DNA of 62,305 nucleotides from NCBI RefSeq assembly GCF_959608125.1, contig NZ_CAUHPG010000011.1:1-62305 (forward strand), read 5' to 3'. Source of the stretch: an uncultured Slackia sp. (lineage in GTDB: Bacteria; Actinomycetota; Coriobacteriia; Coriobacteriales; Eggerthellaceae). The notes under the pieces are model-generated. The model saw only the letters and a list, made by a program, of their open reading frames with translations, ran no database searches and was not told the DNA's origin. Position numbers and translations under genes: made by a program. Positions 1 to 8,033 of the stretch are shown piece by piece. Each line of letters begins with the position of its first letter. Within the stretch, counting starts at the first letter, position 1.

Positions 1-497
1 AGGGCTTCCTGCAGCTCATGAAGAACTTCGAGTGGGAGCGCTGCGTGCTTCTGGCCGAGCTTCTCGGCGAGGCTCAGGCTGCCATGGAAGACGCCTGCGC
101 TTGGGTTTCCGAGCGTGAGCAGTTCGGTAAGGGCATCAAGACCTTCCAGCTCGTCCAGGAGCATATCTGCGAGATGCAGATCGCTCTGACCAACACCCGT
201 AACTTCCTGTATCGCACCTGCTGGAAGCTCGACAACGGCATCTGGGTCAACAACGACGCCGCACTGCTGAAGCGCTATGGCGCGCCTGCCCTGACCGATG
301 TCTGCTCTCGCGCGCTGCAGCTCATGGGCGGTCTCGGCTTCACCGACGAGACCCGCGTCTCCCGCCTCATGCTCGATTGCCGCGGTTTCCAGATCGGTGG
401 CGGCACCGTCGAAATCATGGTTCACATCGCCGGTCGCGGCATTCTCAAGGAGTATCAGAAGGGCGTCGACGATCCCGACTACCTGTGGACTCTCTAA
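1..497 (+). CDS. acyl-CoA dehydrogenase, CaiA-like, C-terminal part (5' end outside window)
   Basis: The reading frame is open from the first base (preceding codons read GFLQL) and ends at TAA 495-497, so only about the last 164 residues are present. They form the C-terminal helical domain of an acyl-CoA dehydrogenase: the FG-type motif EREQFGKGI, the LMGGLGF turn and the terminal flavin-side segment. The closest family I recognise is CaiA (crotonobetainyl-CoA reductase): QLVQEH, WKLDNG and the terminal LKEYQ all match it. The usual glutamate base before the conserved Gly (EGT in most members) is Gly here (IGGGTVEIM), as in CaiA. Codons are strongly G/C-ending with CGT/CGC arginines, suggesting high expression. 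A hairpin terminator follows, so the gene ends its transcript. It probably reduces an enoyl-CoA with electrons from an ETF, which lies outside the window. Substrate unknown. Confidence 0.9.
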   Translation, partial: GFLQLMKNFEWERCVLLAELLGEAQAAMEDACAWVSEREQFGKGIKTFQLVQEHICEMQIALTNTRNFLYRTCWKLDNGIWVNNDAALLKRYGAPALTDVCSRALQLMGGLGFTDETRVSRLMLDCRGFQIGGGTVEIMVHIAGRGILKEYQKGVDDPDYLWTL

Positions 498-526
498 TAA
501 GAATCTCGGCATAGGCGAGATTTTCA

Positions 527-552
527 AAGAAGGGCGCTTCGGCGCCCTTCTT
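527..552 (+). terminator. rho-independent terminator after the acyl-CoA dehydrogenase
   Basis: An 11-bp perfect stem (AAGAAGGGCGC/GCGCCCTTCTT) with a TTCG tetraloop lies 30 bases after the stop codon. Confidence 0.85.
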
Positions 553-588
553 GTCTAAGCAGAAGGTTTTCGTGCGAAAGGCGGTCTC

Positions 589-1452
589 ATGTTCAAGCTT
601 TCCGACATGCCTATAGAATCGGGCTCGACGGTGCGTATTCCTGCCGCGTCGCAGCGTTCGCTGGTCGAGGAGTTCGTCGCGATGGGCGGCGTTCCCGTCA
701 TGCCCAAGCCGGCCGCGACGGTGCTGCTGCTGCGCGAGCGCGCGGATGCGTATGCGGGGGTTGAAGTGTTCATGATGAAGAGGGCGAAAACGATGGCGTT
801 CGTCCCCGAGGCCGTGGTGTTTCCTGGAGGAAGCGTTCGCGAAGACGATGCTTCCGTCGTCGCCTGGGCGGGCCCGCCGGCATCCGAATGGGCGCATCGC
901 CTCGGCATAGGGGAAGAGGCCGCGCGCGCGGTGGTCGTCGCTGCGGCACGTGAGCTGTTCGAGGAATGCGGCGTCTTGCTTGCAGGCCGTGACGAGACGT
1001 CTTTCGTCGATACCGCGGCGGATTCCGCATTCTGGCTCGATGCGCGCCGCTCCCTCGAAGCTCACGAGCTGTCATTTTCTCGGCTTCTCGAATCGTGCGG
1101 ACTTGCGCTTCGTACCGATTTTCTGCACCCCCGCTCACGTTGGGTCACGCCGGAATTCCATCCCAGGCGCTACGACACGTTCTTTTTCGCGGCGCGTCTT
1201 CCCGAGGGGCAGGAGCCTCATCTGATGACGAGCGAGGCGACGGCTTCGGACTGGGTCGACCCCTGGCTGATGCTCGATGAAGGCGATGCGGGTCGCCTGC
1301 GCGTCGTTCCCCCGACGGCGTACAATCTGAAGACCTGCGTTCATGCGGGCAGTTTGGAGTCTCTGCTCGGCGAATATCCTGCCATCGGGCGAATCATGTT
1401 TAAGGCCGCAGGCGAAGGCGAGTCCATGACGCTCGAATGCGTGCTGCCATGA
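589..1452 (+). CDS. NUDIX hydrolase, NUDT19/RP2-like (probable CoA or nucleotide diphosphatase)
   Basis: This 287-residue protein carries the NUDIX catalytic helix RELFEECG, about 45 residues after the VFPGG strand. That wide gap between the Gly-Gly and the RExxEE helix is typical of the NUDT19/RP2 branch and not of the compact MutT box. NUDT7/NUDT19 members cleave CoA and acyl-CoAs into 3',5'-ADP and acyl-phosphopantetheine in a metal-dependent reaction. Next to a CoA-ester island, a role in CoA or acyl-CoA turnover is a reasonable inference but not proven. A purine-rich AAAGGCGG ribosome-binding stretch lies upstream of ATG 589. The stop overlaps the start of the next gene in an ATGA arrangement, so the two are probably translated together. 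The protein has no signal peptide and should be cytosolic. Confidence 0.82.
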   Translation: MFKLSDMPIESGSTVRIPAASQRSLVEEFVAMGGVPVMPKPAATVLLLRERADAYAGVEVFMMKRAKTMAFVPEAVVFPGGSVREDDASVVAWAGPPASEWAHRLGIGEEAARAVVVAAARELFEECGVLLAGRDETSFVDTAADSAFWLDARRSLEAHELSFSRLLESCGLALRTDFLHPRSRWVTPEFHPRRYDTFFFAARLPEGQEPHLMTSEATASDWVDPWLMLDEGDAGRLRVVPPTAYNLKTCVHAGSLESLLGEYPAIGRIMFKAAGEGESMTLECVLP

Positions 1453-2306
1453 GCGCGCGTGCGACAGGGGGGAGCACGGCGATACCCGTATTCCCCTCCG
1501 ATGCCCTCCGATGCGCCTACGAGACGCCGTATCGCGTATTCGACGACGTATTCTGCATTCGAGCGCGCAACGCGTCGCCGATGGCTTTCGAGGGCACTAA
1601 TACCTGGATCGTCCATCCTGCAGGAGCCGAAGCGTGTGCAGTCGTCGATCCCGGGCATGACGACGATGAGCACCTCGTCGCGATTGAGGACTTCGTGCGT
1701 TCGCGCGGTGCGGATATCGCCGAAGTGGTAGTGACTCATGCCCATCCCGATCATGTGGCGGGAGTCGACTCTCTCGTCCGCTCGCATGGCTCGCGCGTTC
1801 TTTCCAAAGCCGATTCCACGCTCGACGACGGCGCGGTGTTTCTCTGTGGAGGCGAGGTGGAAGCGCATGCAATCTCTTTGCCGGGGCATTCTTCCGATTC
1901 CGTCGCGTTGCTTCTCGATGACGACCGCGCGTTGATCAGCGGCGATATCTTCTTTTCGCGCGGATGGTCCGTGATTTCTTCTCCCGATGGCGACTTGGCC
2001 GCTTATTTCGATACGCTTTCTCGAATACGAGCCCTCTTAGAGCGAGGTGTCGTAGGCGCGGTGCTTCCCGGTCATCGCGAGGCCATGGACGCATCCTTTG
2101 CGCTCGGCCGAATCGACGACTACATCGAGCACCGCCTTAAGCGTCTCGACGAGGTGCGGCGAGCTATGGAGGAGGCCGGGAGCTGCGATGTCGAGATCGT
2201 GGCACGGCATGTGTATGCCGACATAGAGGACGAATGCCTATACGAGGCCGCCAAGATGAGCTTGGCGGCCCAGATCGACTATCTAAATGAAAAAGCCCTG
2301 TTCTGA
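1449..2306 (+). CDS. metallo-beta-lactamase-fold hydrolase, LACTB2-like
   Basis: The protein (285 residues from ATG 1449) has the zinc motif THAHPDHVAG, then PGHSSDS, SGDIFF and PGHREA, which supply the His/Asp ligands of an intact metallo-beta-lactamase site. The C-terminal ~70 residues are helical and resemble the winged-helix tail of the LACTB2 group (RNA endonuclease and thioesterase-like members are both known). I chose ATG 1449 because it overlaps the NUDIX stop as ATGA; an in-frame ATG at 1437 would add four residues. The two-gene NUDIX/MBL operon is separated from the preceding dehydrogenase by a terminator. Fold confidence is high, while the reaction (thioester, phosphodiester or RNA hydrolysis) cannot be decided from sequence. 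Confidence 0.82.
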   Translation: MSARATGGSTAIPVFPSDALRCAYETPYRVFDDVFCIRARNASPMAFEGTNTWIVHPAGAEACAVVDPGHDDDEHLVAIEDFVRSRGADIAEVVVTHAHPDHVAGVDSLVRSHGSRVLSKADSTLDDGAVFLCGGEVEAHAISLPGHSSDSVALLLDDDRALISGDIFFSRGWSVISSPDGDLAAYFDTLSRIRALLERGVVGAVLPGHREAMDASFALGRIDDYIEHRLKRLDEVRRAMEEAGSCDVEIVARHVYADIEDECLYEAAKMSLAAQIDYLNEKALF

Positions 2307-2345
2307 TTTTCCAAGGAATCGTCGAAGTTTCATTTCGACTTTCGG

Positions 2346-2389
2346 GCGAGCGGCCGTCTTCGGGTCGAAAACCGAGGACGGCCGCTCGC
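2346..2389. terminator. long hairpin between convergent genes
   Basis: A 13-bp perfect stem (GCGAGCGGCCGTC and its complement) lies between two convergent genes. There is no good T-run on either strand, so termination by it is probable but not certain. Confidence 0.5.
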
Positions 2390-2419
2390 TATGCGAACGC
2401 ATTCGCGCCGCATGCATGC

Positions 2420-3178
2420 TCACTCGTCTTTGAATGTTCTTTTTCGACCGTGGCAGGTCAGGCCGATTGCACGGATGTTGCAGAACTCGCGATAATGGCA
2501 TAGCGCGCAGGAGCGTTTCTTGCCTTTCGACGGATCGAAGAGCGCTATCATCCCGACGAGACTGTGTGGGGGAGCGATCTTCGTCGTCTCTCCCGAAGAG
2601 TCGATCGACAACCCGAGTTTGTCTTCTGCCTTGGTATAGAAAAGGATGTCTGAAAGCTGGCCTTCGGGAAAGCCTTCGTCGCCGAAGCGAAGAAGGTCGT
2701 CGGTGTAGAGCTCTCGGGACATGGCGGTTTCGGTGATGGCGTTGCCCACCATGTTGCCGCAGCGTTCGAGCAGCGCATCGAGGCATGCATCGACGACGAT
2801 TTCGTCGTCGCGGTCGTGCGCGATGCCGGCTTTCAGGGCGCTTTCATCGAGTCCAAGCGTTGCGGCAAGGAGCGCGCAGTGCTTGGCTTTGTCGAGCTTC
2901 TCGTATGCCGTGCGTCCATGCAGGACCATCATCGTGCCAACCAGCTTGATCGCCGGTTCGGTATAGGCGGGAGGAAGCGTGCAGATCGCGGGATTGTATA
3001 GCTTGTAGGCCCCTTTCGCGTCGGCGGCCGCAGCGCACGATGAAAGGATGGGCGCTATGCGCGACCCCAGGTCGGTAGCGGGGCTCGCATCAAGCGTGCG
3101 ATACACCTTCTCAAGAAGCGCGTCATCGACCGCGAGCGGGCAGGAGACGTCTATGACAGGGTTGTACATACGGGGCAT
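2420..3178 (-). CDS. B12-dependent methionine synthase activation-domain-like protein with C-terminal Cys cluster
   Basis: The protein has 252 residues. The C-terminal half matches the short stand-alone versions of the MetH reactivation domain: ALLAATLGLD, VDACLDALLE, then RFGDEGFPEGQL (counterpart of the GYGDLPLELQ signature), KLGLSID and PPHSLVGMIALF. It ends in a Cys cluster, CALCHYREFC, plus a further Cys seven residues on. In full-length MetH this domain binds S-adenosylmethionine and supports reductive remethylation of inactive cob(II)alamin. Stand-alone forms in anaerobes are thought to service separate corrinoid proteins. No corrinoid protein or methyltransferase is in this window, so the partner is unknown. 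RBS AAAGGA lies 7 bases before ATG. It is second in a two-gene operon, 21 bases after the Cys-rich gene upstream. Confidence 0.72.
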   Translation of the reverse strand: MPRMYNPVIDVSCPLAVDDALLEKVYRTLDASPATDLGSRIAPILSSCAAAADAKGAYKLYNPAICTLPPAYTEPAIKLVGTMMVLHGRTAYEKLDKAKHCALLAATLGLDESALKAGIAHDRDDEIVVDACLDALLERCGNMVGNAITETAMSRELYTDDLLRFGDEGFPEGQLSDILFYTKAEDKLGLSIDSSGETTKIAPPHSLVGMIALFDPSKGKKRSCALCHYREFCNIRAIGLTCHGRKRTFKDE

Positions 3179-3199
3179 GGGAGGGTCCTTTCGACGAAA

Positions 3200-3730
3200 T
3201 CAGTCGTTCGATGCGCGCTCTATGGGGACGCGGACGATGCCTGCTCCCTCGTAAAGCGCATAGAGGATGAACCCTGATTTGCAGTTGAACGAGCATCGTC
3301 TGCAAGGGGTTTCGTTGCAGTAGCAGTAGGCGTCTTCGTCGGCAAGCGCGAAAACGACGGGAGGCCGTTTGCCGGGTTGCGGATATTTCACCTGGAATCC
3401 GGTGAAGGTCTTGAGCGCGATCCAGCGAGGATGCTCGTCGTCTGGCCAGAAAACCCTGATCGCATTGTTCTCGAATCCCCCGACGATGTCGAACCCTATG
3501 TGGAAACGCTCGACATCCGGCGCGGTTTCTGCGAACTCCATCGTTTCTTTTCCGTCGATGAGGAGATAATCAGGCGAAAAAACGTTCGATCTGTCAGTGC
3601 CGTCGTATCGTCCCGAGCGTGCGCCGTGGAGGCCGAGCGCCAGGACGCCGTCGTCTGTTTCGAAAAAAGCGAGGTCGCCTTCGCCGACGCGCGGCTTCCA
3701 TGTCGCGCGCGTTCTTGTGGGCCCATACAT
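3200..3730 (-). CDS. conserved hypothetical protein with C-terminal Cys-rich motif
   Basis: This 176-residue soluble protein belongs to no family I recognise. The first ~120 residues look like a compact beta-rich domain (many Trp, Phe, Gly and Asp). The last third holds a dense cysteine motif, CYCNETPCRRCSFNCKSG, with five Cys in 18 residues, suited to zinc or an Fe-S cluster. The ribosome-binding site is strong (AAGGAGG, 5 bases before ATG). It is the first gene of an operon with the MetH-activation-like protein, which also ends in a Cys cluster, so the two may act together in corrinoid reactivation or electron delivery. That link is inference from position and cysteine content only. Confidence 0.7.
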   Translation of the reverse strand: MYGPTRTRATWKPRVGEGDLAFFETDDGVLALGLHGARSGRYDGTDRSNVFSPDYLLIDGKETMEFAETAPDVERFHIGFDIVGGFENNAIRVFWPDDEHPRWIALKTFTGFQVKYPQPGKRPPVVFALADEDAYCYCNETPCRRCSFNCKSGFILYALYEGAGIVRVPIERASND

Positions 3731-3778
3731 CGCGGCCTCCTTTCTTACGTTTCAGGGCGTGGCTTTCCTGACGGCATG

Positions 3779-3853
3779 ACGGCCGCATGGGCGTCTCCAT
3801 GCGGCCGTGCGTTTCAAACGATGCGTTTCGCCGCTTCCGACCGGAAGCGGCGA
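3779..3853. terminator. pair of terminator-like hairpins
   Basis: Two perfect stems occur in tandem: ACGGCCGCATGG/CCATGCGGCCGT (3779-3808) and CGCCGCTTCC/GGAAGCGGCG (3830-3853). They sit just downstream of the acyl-CoA ligase on the minus strand and upstream of the Cys-rich gene. They separate these two minus-strand units. Confidence 0.65.
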
Positions 3854-3871
3854 ATGTGGGAAGCGAGTCGC

Positions 3872-5506
3872 TTATCGGTCGTCTTGCGCCATGCGATGCT
3901 TGATTTCTTCCAGCAAGACGAATCGTCTGATTTTGCCGGTGGATGTGCGCGGAATGCGCTCGATGAGCTCGACACGTTCGGGCCAGAGGCGTTTTTGCAC
4001 GTGTTGGGCCTTGAGGTGCTCGATGACGGCCTCTTTGGTGGGGGGCTCGCAGCCGGGCTTCGCTACGATGAAGGTGCAGATGCGCTCTCCGAGACGCTCG
4101 TCGGGCATGCCGATGGTGGCATGGTCGCCGACGCCGGGGCAGCCGAGAATGTGGGCATCGATTTCGTTTGCCGAGATGTTTTCTCCACCTCGGATGATGA
4201 TCTCTTTTTTACGCCCGTTGATGCGCAGGCGTCCGTTTTCGTCGATATATCCCAAGTCGCCGCTGCGGAACCATCCGTCGTCGGTGAGGGCGCGCTTGTC
4301 GGCTTCTTTGTTTTTGTGGTATCCGACGAACAGATGCGGTCCTCGCGAGAGCTCTTCGCCCTGGATGCCGGGCTCGACATCGTTTCCTTCTTCGTCGACG
4401 ATGCGTATTTCGATGCCGTCGAAAGGAATGCCCGACCAAGACCCGTTCCATGCAAGGCATTCGTCCTTGGGGACGTAGACATGCGGACAGCTTTCGGTCG
4501 AACCGTAGATTTCGCACAAAAGGATGTCGTGGCTATGTGCGCGTTCTATCAGCGATGCGGGAACGGGCGCGCCGCCGCACATGAACAAGCGCATCGTGGA
4601 GAGCTCCGTGCCGTAGTCGTCGAGGAAGTTCAGGATGTCGTAGACGAACGGGGTGGCCGACATGCACCAAGTCACCCTGCAGGCGTTGATATGCGGAACG
4701 GCGCAAATGGCACGGAATTCCTCTTCCAGGATGATGCTTCCTCCGGAAAGCATCGGCGTGACGAGCCCGTGGAAAATTCCCGTGGCGTGGCTGAGCGGCG
4801 AGGGCATATAGGCGACGTCGTCTTCGCCCAGTCCGAATGCTTCTACCATGGAGCGTTCGGAGAATATGATGTTGTTGTGCGTGAGCATGACCGCTTTCGG
4901 TACGCCGGTGGTTCCCGACGTGGAAAGGATGCAGGCGATATCGTCCGAAGACGCGCTTGAGGCGATGTCGCGTTCGGGGGTGTTCTTCAGAACTTTCGTA
5001 AGCGTCGGAAGGTCGCTGTGCTCGGGAGCGCATTTGTCCACAAGCAAGATGGCCTTGATCGTGGGGACGCTATCCTTGATATTGAGCGCCTGCTGTTCGT
5101 AGTCGGTTTTGTGCGAGAACGTAGGGCAGATCAAGACGTTCGAATCGACCAGGTTCATGGCCCTGACGAGGTCTTCTTCGTTGAAGCTTTTCGGCAGGGG
5201 GTGCAAAACGCACCCGGCCTTATACACGCCGTACATCAAAATGGTGAATTCGCACCAGTTCGGAAGCTGGATGGTGACGACATCGCCCCGTTCGACACCT
5301 TGGTCTTCGAGCCATGCGGCGAGCCGCGTGGCGGCCCGGTCTACTTCTTCATAAGTGTATTTGCAGTAGTTGTCGCGTACGTATTCCTTGTTTCCGTAGC
5401 GTCGGACCTGCTTGCTCCACGCGTCGGCGATGGTGTCGGTCCCCCAGTATCCCTTTTTGTAATACTCCTGCTTACGATTTTCATCGATATGGAAATCGGT
5501 AATCAT
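3872..5506 (-). CDS. acyl-CoA synthetase (AMP-forming), FadK-like
   Basis: A full-length (544-residue) member of the acyl-adenylate-forming family. It has the P-loop-like STSGTTGVPKAVM, the YGSTES adenine motif, the SGDLGYID hinge region, GRKKEIIIRGGENIS and the C-terminal catalytic lysine in TSTGKIRR. Long identical stretches with E. coli FadK (for example QLPNWCEFT-like, FVYDILN-like and LSRGPHLF-like segments) point to short- or medium-chain acids; CaiC-like substrates are also possible. It converts a free acid plus ATP and CoA to acyl-CoA, AMP and PPi in the cytosol. The RBS is GAAGGAG, 7 bases before ATG. It lies downstream of, and is co-oriented with, the acyl-CoA dehydrogenase at 5624-6835, from which a hairpin separates it. 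Confidence 0.92.
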   Translation of the reverse strand: MITDFHIDENRKQEYYKKGYWGTDTIADAWSKQVRRYGNKEYVRDNYCKYTYEEVDRAATRLAAWLEDQGVERGDVVTIQLPNWCEFTILMYGVYKAGCVLHPLPKSFNEEDLVRAMNLVDSNVLICPTFSHKTDYEQQALNIKDSVPTIKAILLVDKCAPEHSDLPTLTKVLKNTPERDIASSASSDDIACILSTSGTTGVPKAVMLTHNNIIFSERSMVEAFGLGEDDVAYMPSPLSHATGIFHGLVTPMLSGGSIILEEEFRAICAVPHINACRVTWCMSATPFVYDILNFLDDYGTELSTMRLFMCGGAPVPASLIERAHSHDILLCEIYGSTESCPHVYVPKDECLAWNGSWSGIPFDGIEIRIVDEEGNDVEPGIQGEELSRGPHLFVGYHKNKEADKRALTDDGWFRSGDLGYIDENGRLRINGRKKEIIIRGGENISANEIDAHILGCPGVGDHATIGMPDERLGERICTFIVAKPGCEPPTKEAVIEHLKAQHVQKRLWPERVELIERIPRTSTGKIRRFVLLEEIKHRMAQDDR

Positions 5507-5541
5507 TCCTTTGCTCCTTCGGCTGGAAAGAAACGACTGCG

Positions 5542-5576
5542 CGCGGGGGCCGCATCGCCTTCGTGCGACCCCCGCG
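5542..5576 (-). terminator. hairpin between acyl-CoA dehydrogenase and acyl-CoA ligase genes
   Basis: A 13-bp stem with one mismatch (CGCGGGGGCCGCA against TGCGACCCCCGCG). It sits 48 bases after the dehydrogenase stop and may only attenuate read-through into the ligase gene, because no T-run follows. Confidence 0.5.
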
Positions 5577-5623
5577 ATATTTCTCCAGGACTACTTCCCC
5601 AAGATTATCCTGAAGGTCGATCG

Positions 5624-6835
5624 CTAGTCCAGATTGCCCCCTGCAATCCAATCGAGGTATTCGAGATACCCGTCTCTTTTGTATACATCGCGTGCGATGG
5701 TGATGCGCTGGATGGTGGGAGAGCCTTCCTCGAGGAAGAGGGCGCGAGCATCGCGATACAGGCGTTCGGTCGGCCCGTATGGCGAGTCTTCGAAATACCC
5801 ATCGCCGCCGAAGATCTCGAGCATTTCGTCTGAGACCATGCGTACCGTGTCGATCGAGACGAGCTTGCACATGGCCGCCTTCTCGTTGATCATCGGCCCA
5901 TGCGGATCGATATCGTAATCTTCGGCGAAATCGATGACCATGCATCGAAGGGCATGGACATAAGCCGCCATATTGGCGATCTTCATTTTGATGGCCTGGC
6001 GGCTCGAGATGGGCTTGCCGAACGTGATGCGGTCGCGCGAACGGGCGATCGACATTTCGAGCATGCGTTGGGCCATGCCGAGATTGGAGTCGGCGATGTG
6101 GACGCGCGAAACAGCCAGCGAGTGCATGGCGATTTCCATGCCCTGTCCTTCTTTTCCGAGCAGGTATTTCGGTTCGAGCTTCACGTTCGTGAACTTCAGG
6201 CCGGCATGGCCTGCGCCACGGCATCCCATCATGTGAGGCATAGGGATGAGTTCGAATCCGGGCTTGTCCATAGGGACGAAAAACGCGCTCAGGCGTTCGT
6301 CTCCCTGCTTTTCAGGATCGGTGACGGCTATCACGTACGAGAATTGGGAGCAGTCGGTGTGGGAGATGAGCCACTTCTCGCCGTTGAGGATGTAGTTGCC
6401 TTCGCCGTCTTTCACCGCGGTGGTGTGGACGTCGGCGCCGGTTCCGCCGGTGCGTTCGGTCAAGGCGAAGTTGGTGAAGATGCTCTTGTCTTGGAACTTG
6501 GGCATGTATTCGGCCTTGAGCTCCTCGCAGCCGTAATCGTCGAGGATGCGCCAGTTCAGGTCGGCTGCATAGTGCAGATGCATGCGCATGCCGCCCGGTC
6601 CGCGCGAGAACTCTTCCTGGACCTGCAGGATTTCCTTTTCACTGAAGCCCCAGCCGCCGTACTCCTCGGGCAGCGCGTAGCGATAGAGGTCGTTCTTGCG
6701 TGCGAGCTCGAAGAATTCTTCGGGAAACTTGTTCGTGACCTCGACTTCTTTCTGCATTTCCTCGAAGGGCCCCTCGGCGAGGGCGCGTACCTTCTTGAGG
6801 TAGTCTTTGAATTCTTCTTTCGTCAGCTTGCCCAT
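5624..6835 (-). CDS. acyl-CoA dehydrogenase with canonical catalytic glutamate
   Basis: The protein has 403 residues and a complete acyl-CoA dehydrogenase architecture: N-terminal helical domain (PEEYGGWG), middle beta-domain with FALTERTGGTGAD and LNGEKWLISH (flavin contacts), and C-terminal helical domain. The motif LFLEEGSPTIQ keeps the glutamate base before Gly, unlike the partial paralogue at the left edge. ATG 6835 is chosen because AGGAGG lies 5 bases upstream; the frame stays open further upstream but without a ribosome-binding site. It probably oxidises an acyl-CoA or reduces an enoyl-CoA using ETF. It is divergent from the crotonase gene across a 295-bp AT-rich promoter region that contains a perfect 18-bp palindrome. 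Confidence 0.92.
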   Translation of the reverse strand: MGKLTKEEFKDYLKKVRALAEGPFEEMQKEVEVTNKFPEEFFELARKNDLYRYALPEEYGGWGFSEKEILQVQEEFSRGPGGMRMHLHYAADLNWRILDDYGCEELKAEYMPKFQDKSIFTNFALTERTGGTGADVHTTAVKDGEGNYILNGEKWLISHTDCSQFSYVIAVTDPEKQGDERLSAFFVPMDKPGFELIPMPHMMGCRGAGHAGLKFTNVKLEPKYLLGKEGQGMEIAMHSLAVSRVHIADSNLGMAQRMLEMSIARSRDRITFGKPISSRQAIKMKIANMAAYVHALRCMVIDFAEDYDIDPHGPMINEKAAMCKLVSIDTVRMVSDEMLEIFGGDGYFEDSPYGPTERLYRDARALFLEEGSPTIQRITIARDVYKRDGYLEYLDWIAGGNLD

Positions 6836-7130
6836 AAATCCTCCTTCTCCGCGTGTTCGGGGCATTGCAGACCGCCTATTTCGCCGTATCGAAATCAATC
6901 GAATGCAGCGAAACCATTGATGCAATCTTTTAAACAAATATTGATATTTGTCCAAACATCAAATTCGTTTTCTAAAACACGGGTCTATTTTATCGTGCTG
7001 CATTTCTTAAAAGAAGTCATATAAAGCCAACAATAAGAATAATTTGTCCGTCGATAGATAAAACCGCCGTGCGTACAATTCGAAGCAGGGAGTTTCCTCA
7101 TACTGATTGGAACAAAGGAGTGTGGAACCC
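6836..7130. promoter_or_regulatory. divergent AT-rich promoter region
   Basis: This gene-free spacer lies between the minus-strand dehydrogenase and the plus-strand crotonase and is far more AT-rich than its surroundings. It holds the palindrome at 6934-6951, a TAAGAATA element at 7034-7041 and a TACAAT -10-like hexamer at 7074-7079. I find no good -35 box for the crotonase, which suggests activator dependence. Confidence 0.6.
6934..6951. promoter_or_regulatory. perfect palindrome, candidate operator
   Basis: ACAAATAT-TG-ATATTTGT: two 8-base arms with a 2-base centre, placed inside the divergent promoter region about 100 bases upstream of the dehydrogenase start. Its size and symmetry fit a homodimeric regulator. 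No regulator gene of this island is visible in the window. Confidence 0.5.
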
Positions 7131-8009
7131 ATGAGCGTTTATCAGGAAAGCTACCATCTGCCCGTTTTCGAGTACGAATACGAAAAGCTCATCATCGAGA
7201 AGCGCGGTCCGGTGTATGTGTGCAAATTCAACGACGCCGGCAATCTCAACGCCATGTCTTACAAGCAGATGGCAGAGTTCAACGACTTCCTCATCAAGGT
7301 CCGTATGGACCATGAGTGCCGTGTTATCGTCCTGACCGGCGAGGGCAAGTCCTTCTGCGCAGGCTTCAACCTGAACGACCTCGCGCTCGAGCCTCCCGCG
7401 GACATGGGTCGTATCCAGCGTGACTTCTATATCATGCAGCGTATGTGCTCCGACCAGATCGTCAACATGCGTCGCTGCGAGCAGCCGATCATCGGCGCTC
7501 TCAAGGGCTATGCCGTCGGCGGCGGCCTGTCCATCTCCTGCGCATGCGATATGCGTATCCTGGGCGAGTCCTTCAAGATGAATGCGGGCTACCTGTCCAT
7601 CGGCTATACCGGCACCGACATGGGCGGCGCGTTCTTCTTGCCCAAGATCATCGGCTATGCCCGTGCCGCACAGGTTCTCATGAATCCTGCCCGCCATGGC
7701 GCCGAAGAGCTGCTCGAGTGGGGCTTCGCGAACAAGGTCGTCGCCGACGACGACGTCGTCGAAGAGGCTGTCAAGCTGGCCGAAGAAATCTGCGCTTCTA
7801 CCGCCCCGTTCGGTTTGCGCCTGACCAAGGAATGCCTGCAGGCCTCTCTCGACGGCACCAGCTTCGAGAACGTCATCCGCATGGAGAACCGCAACCAGGT
7901 TCTTGCCTCCAACACCCAGGACGGCATCATGGGCACGCTCAAGATGAACCCCCACAACAAAGAAGACGTGAAGGCGAACCCCGACAAGTACGCATTCCAC
8001 AATATGTAA
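7131..8009 (+). CDS. enoyl-CoA hydratase/isomerase (crotonase) family protein, divergent active site
   Basis: This 292-residue crotonase-fold protein shows the CoA-binding FCAGFNL and the oxyanion-hole GYAVGGGLSISCACD. The loop that carries the first catalytic glutamate in enoyl-CoA hydratases (PEI..GTIPG..GGTQR) reads MNAGYLSIGYTGTDMGGAFF. It therefore lacks that glutamate and instead has the GTDMG-type loop of a clade that includes isomerases and hydrolases. Calling it a hydratase is therefore unsafe. ATG 7131 has AAAGGAG 10 bases upstream; a TTG at 7107 is less likely. Codon use is strongly optimised (CGT, TCC, GGC, ATC), so it is probably abundant. A terminator follows. It probably acts on the same CoA ester as the neighbouring dehydrogenases. 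Confidence 0.88.
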   Translation: MSVYQESYHLPVFEYEYEKLIIEKRGPVYVCKFNDAGNLNAMSYKQMAEFNDFLIKVRMDHECRVIVLTGEGKSFCAGFNLNDLALEPPADMGRIQRDFYIMQRMCSDQIVNMRRCEQPIIGALKGYAVGGGLSISCACDMRILGESFKMNAGYLSIGYTGTDMGGAFFLPKIIGYARAAQVLMNPARHGAEELLEWGFANKVVADDDVVEEAVKLAEEICASTAPFGLRLTKECLQASLDGTSFENVIRMENRNQVLASNTQDGIMGTLKMNPHNKEDVKANPDKYAFHNM

Positions 8010-8033
8010 AAGACCGCTTGCGAGCATCGAGAG

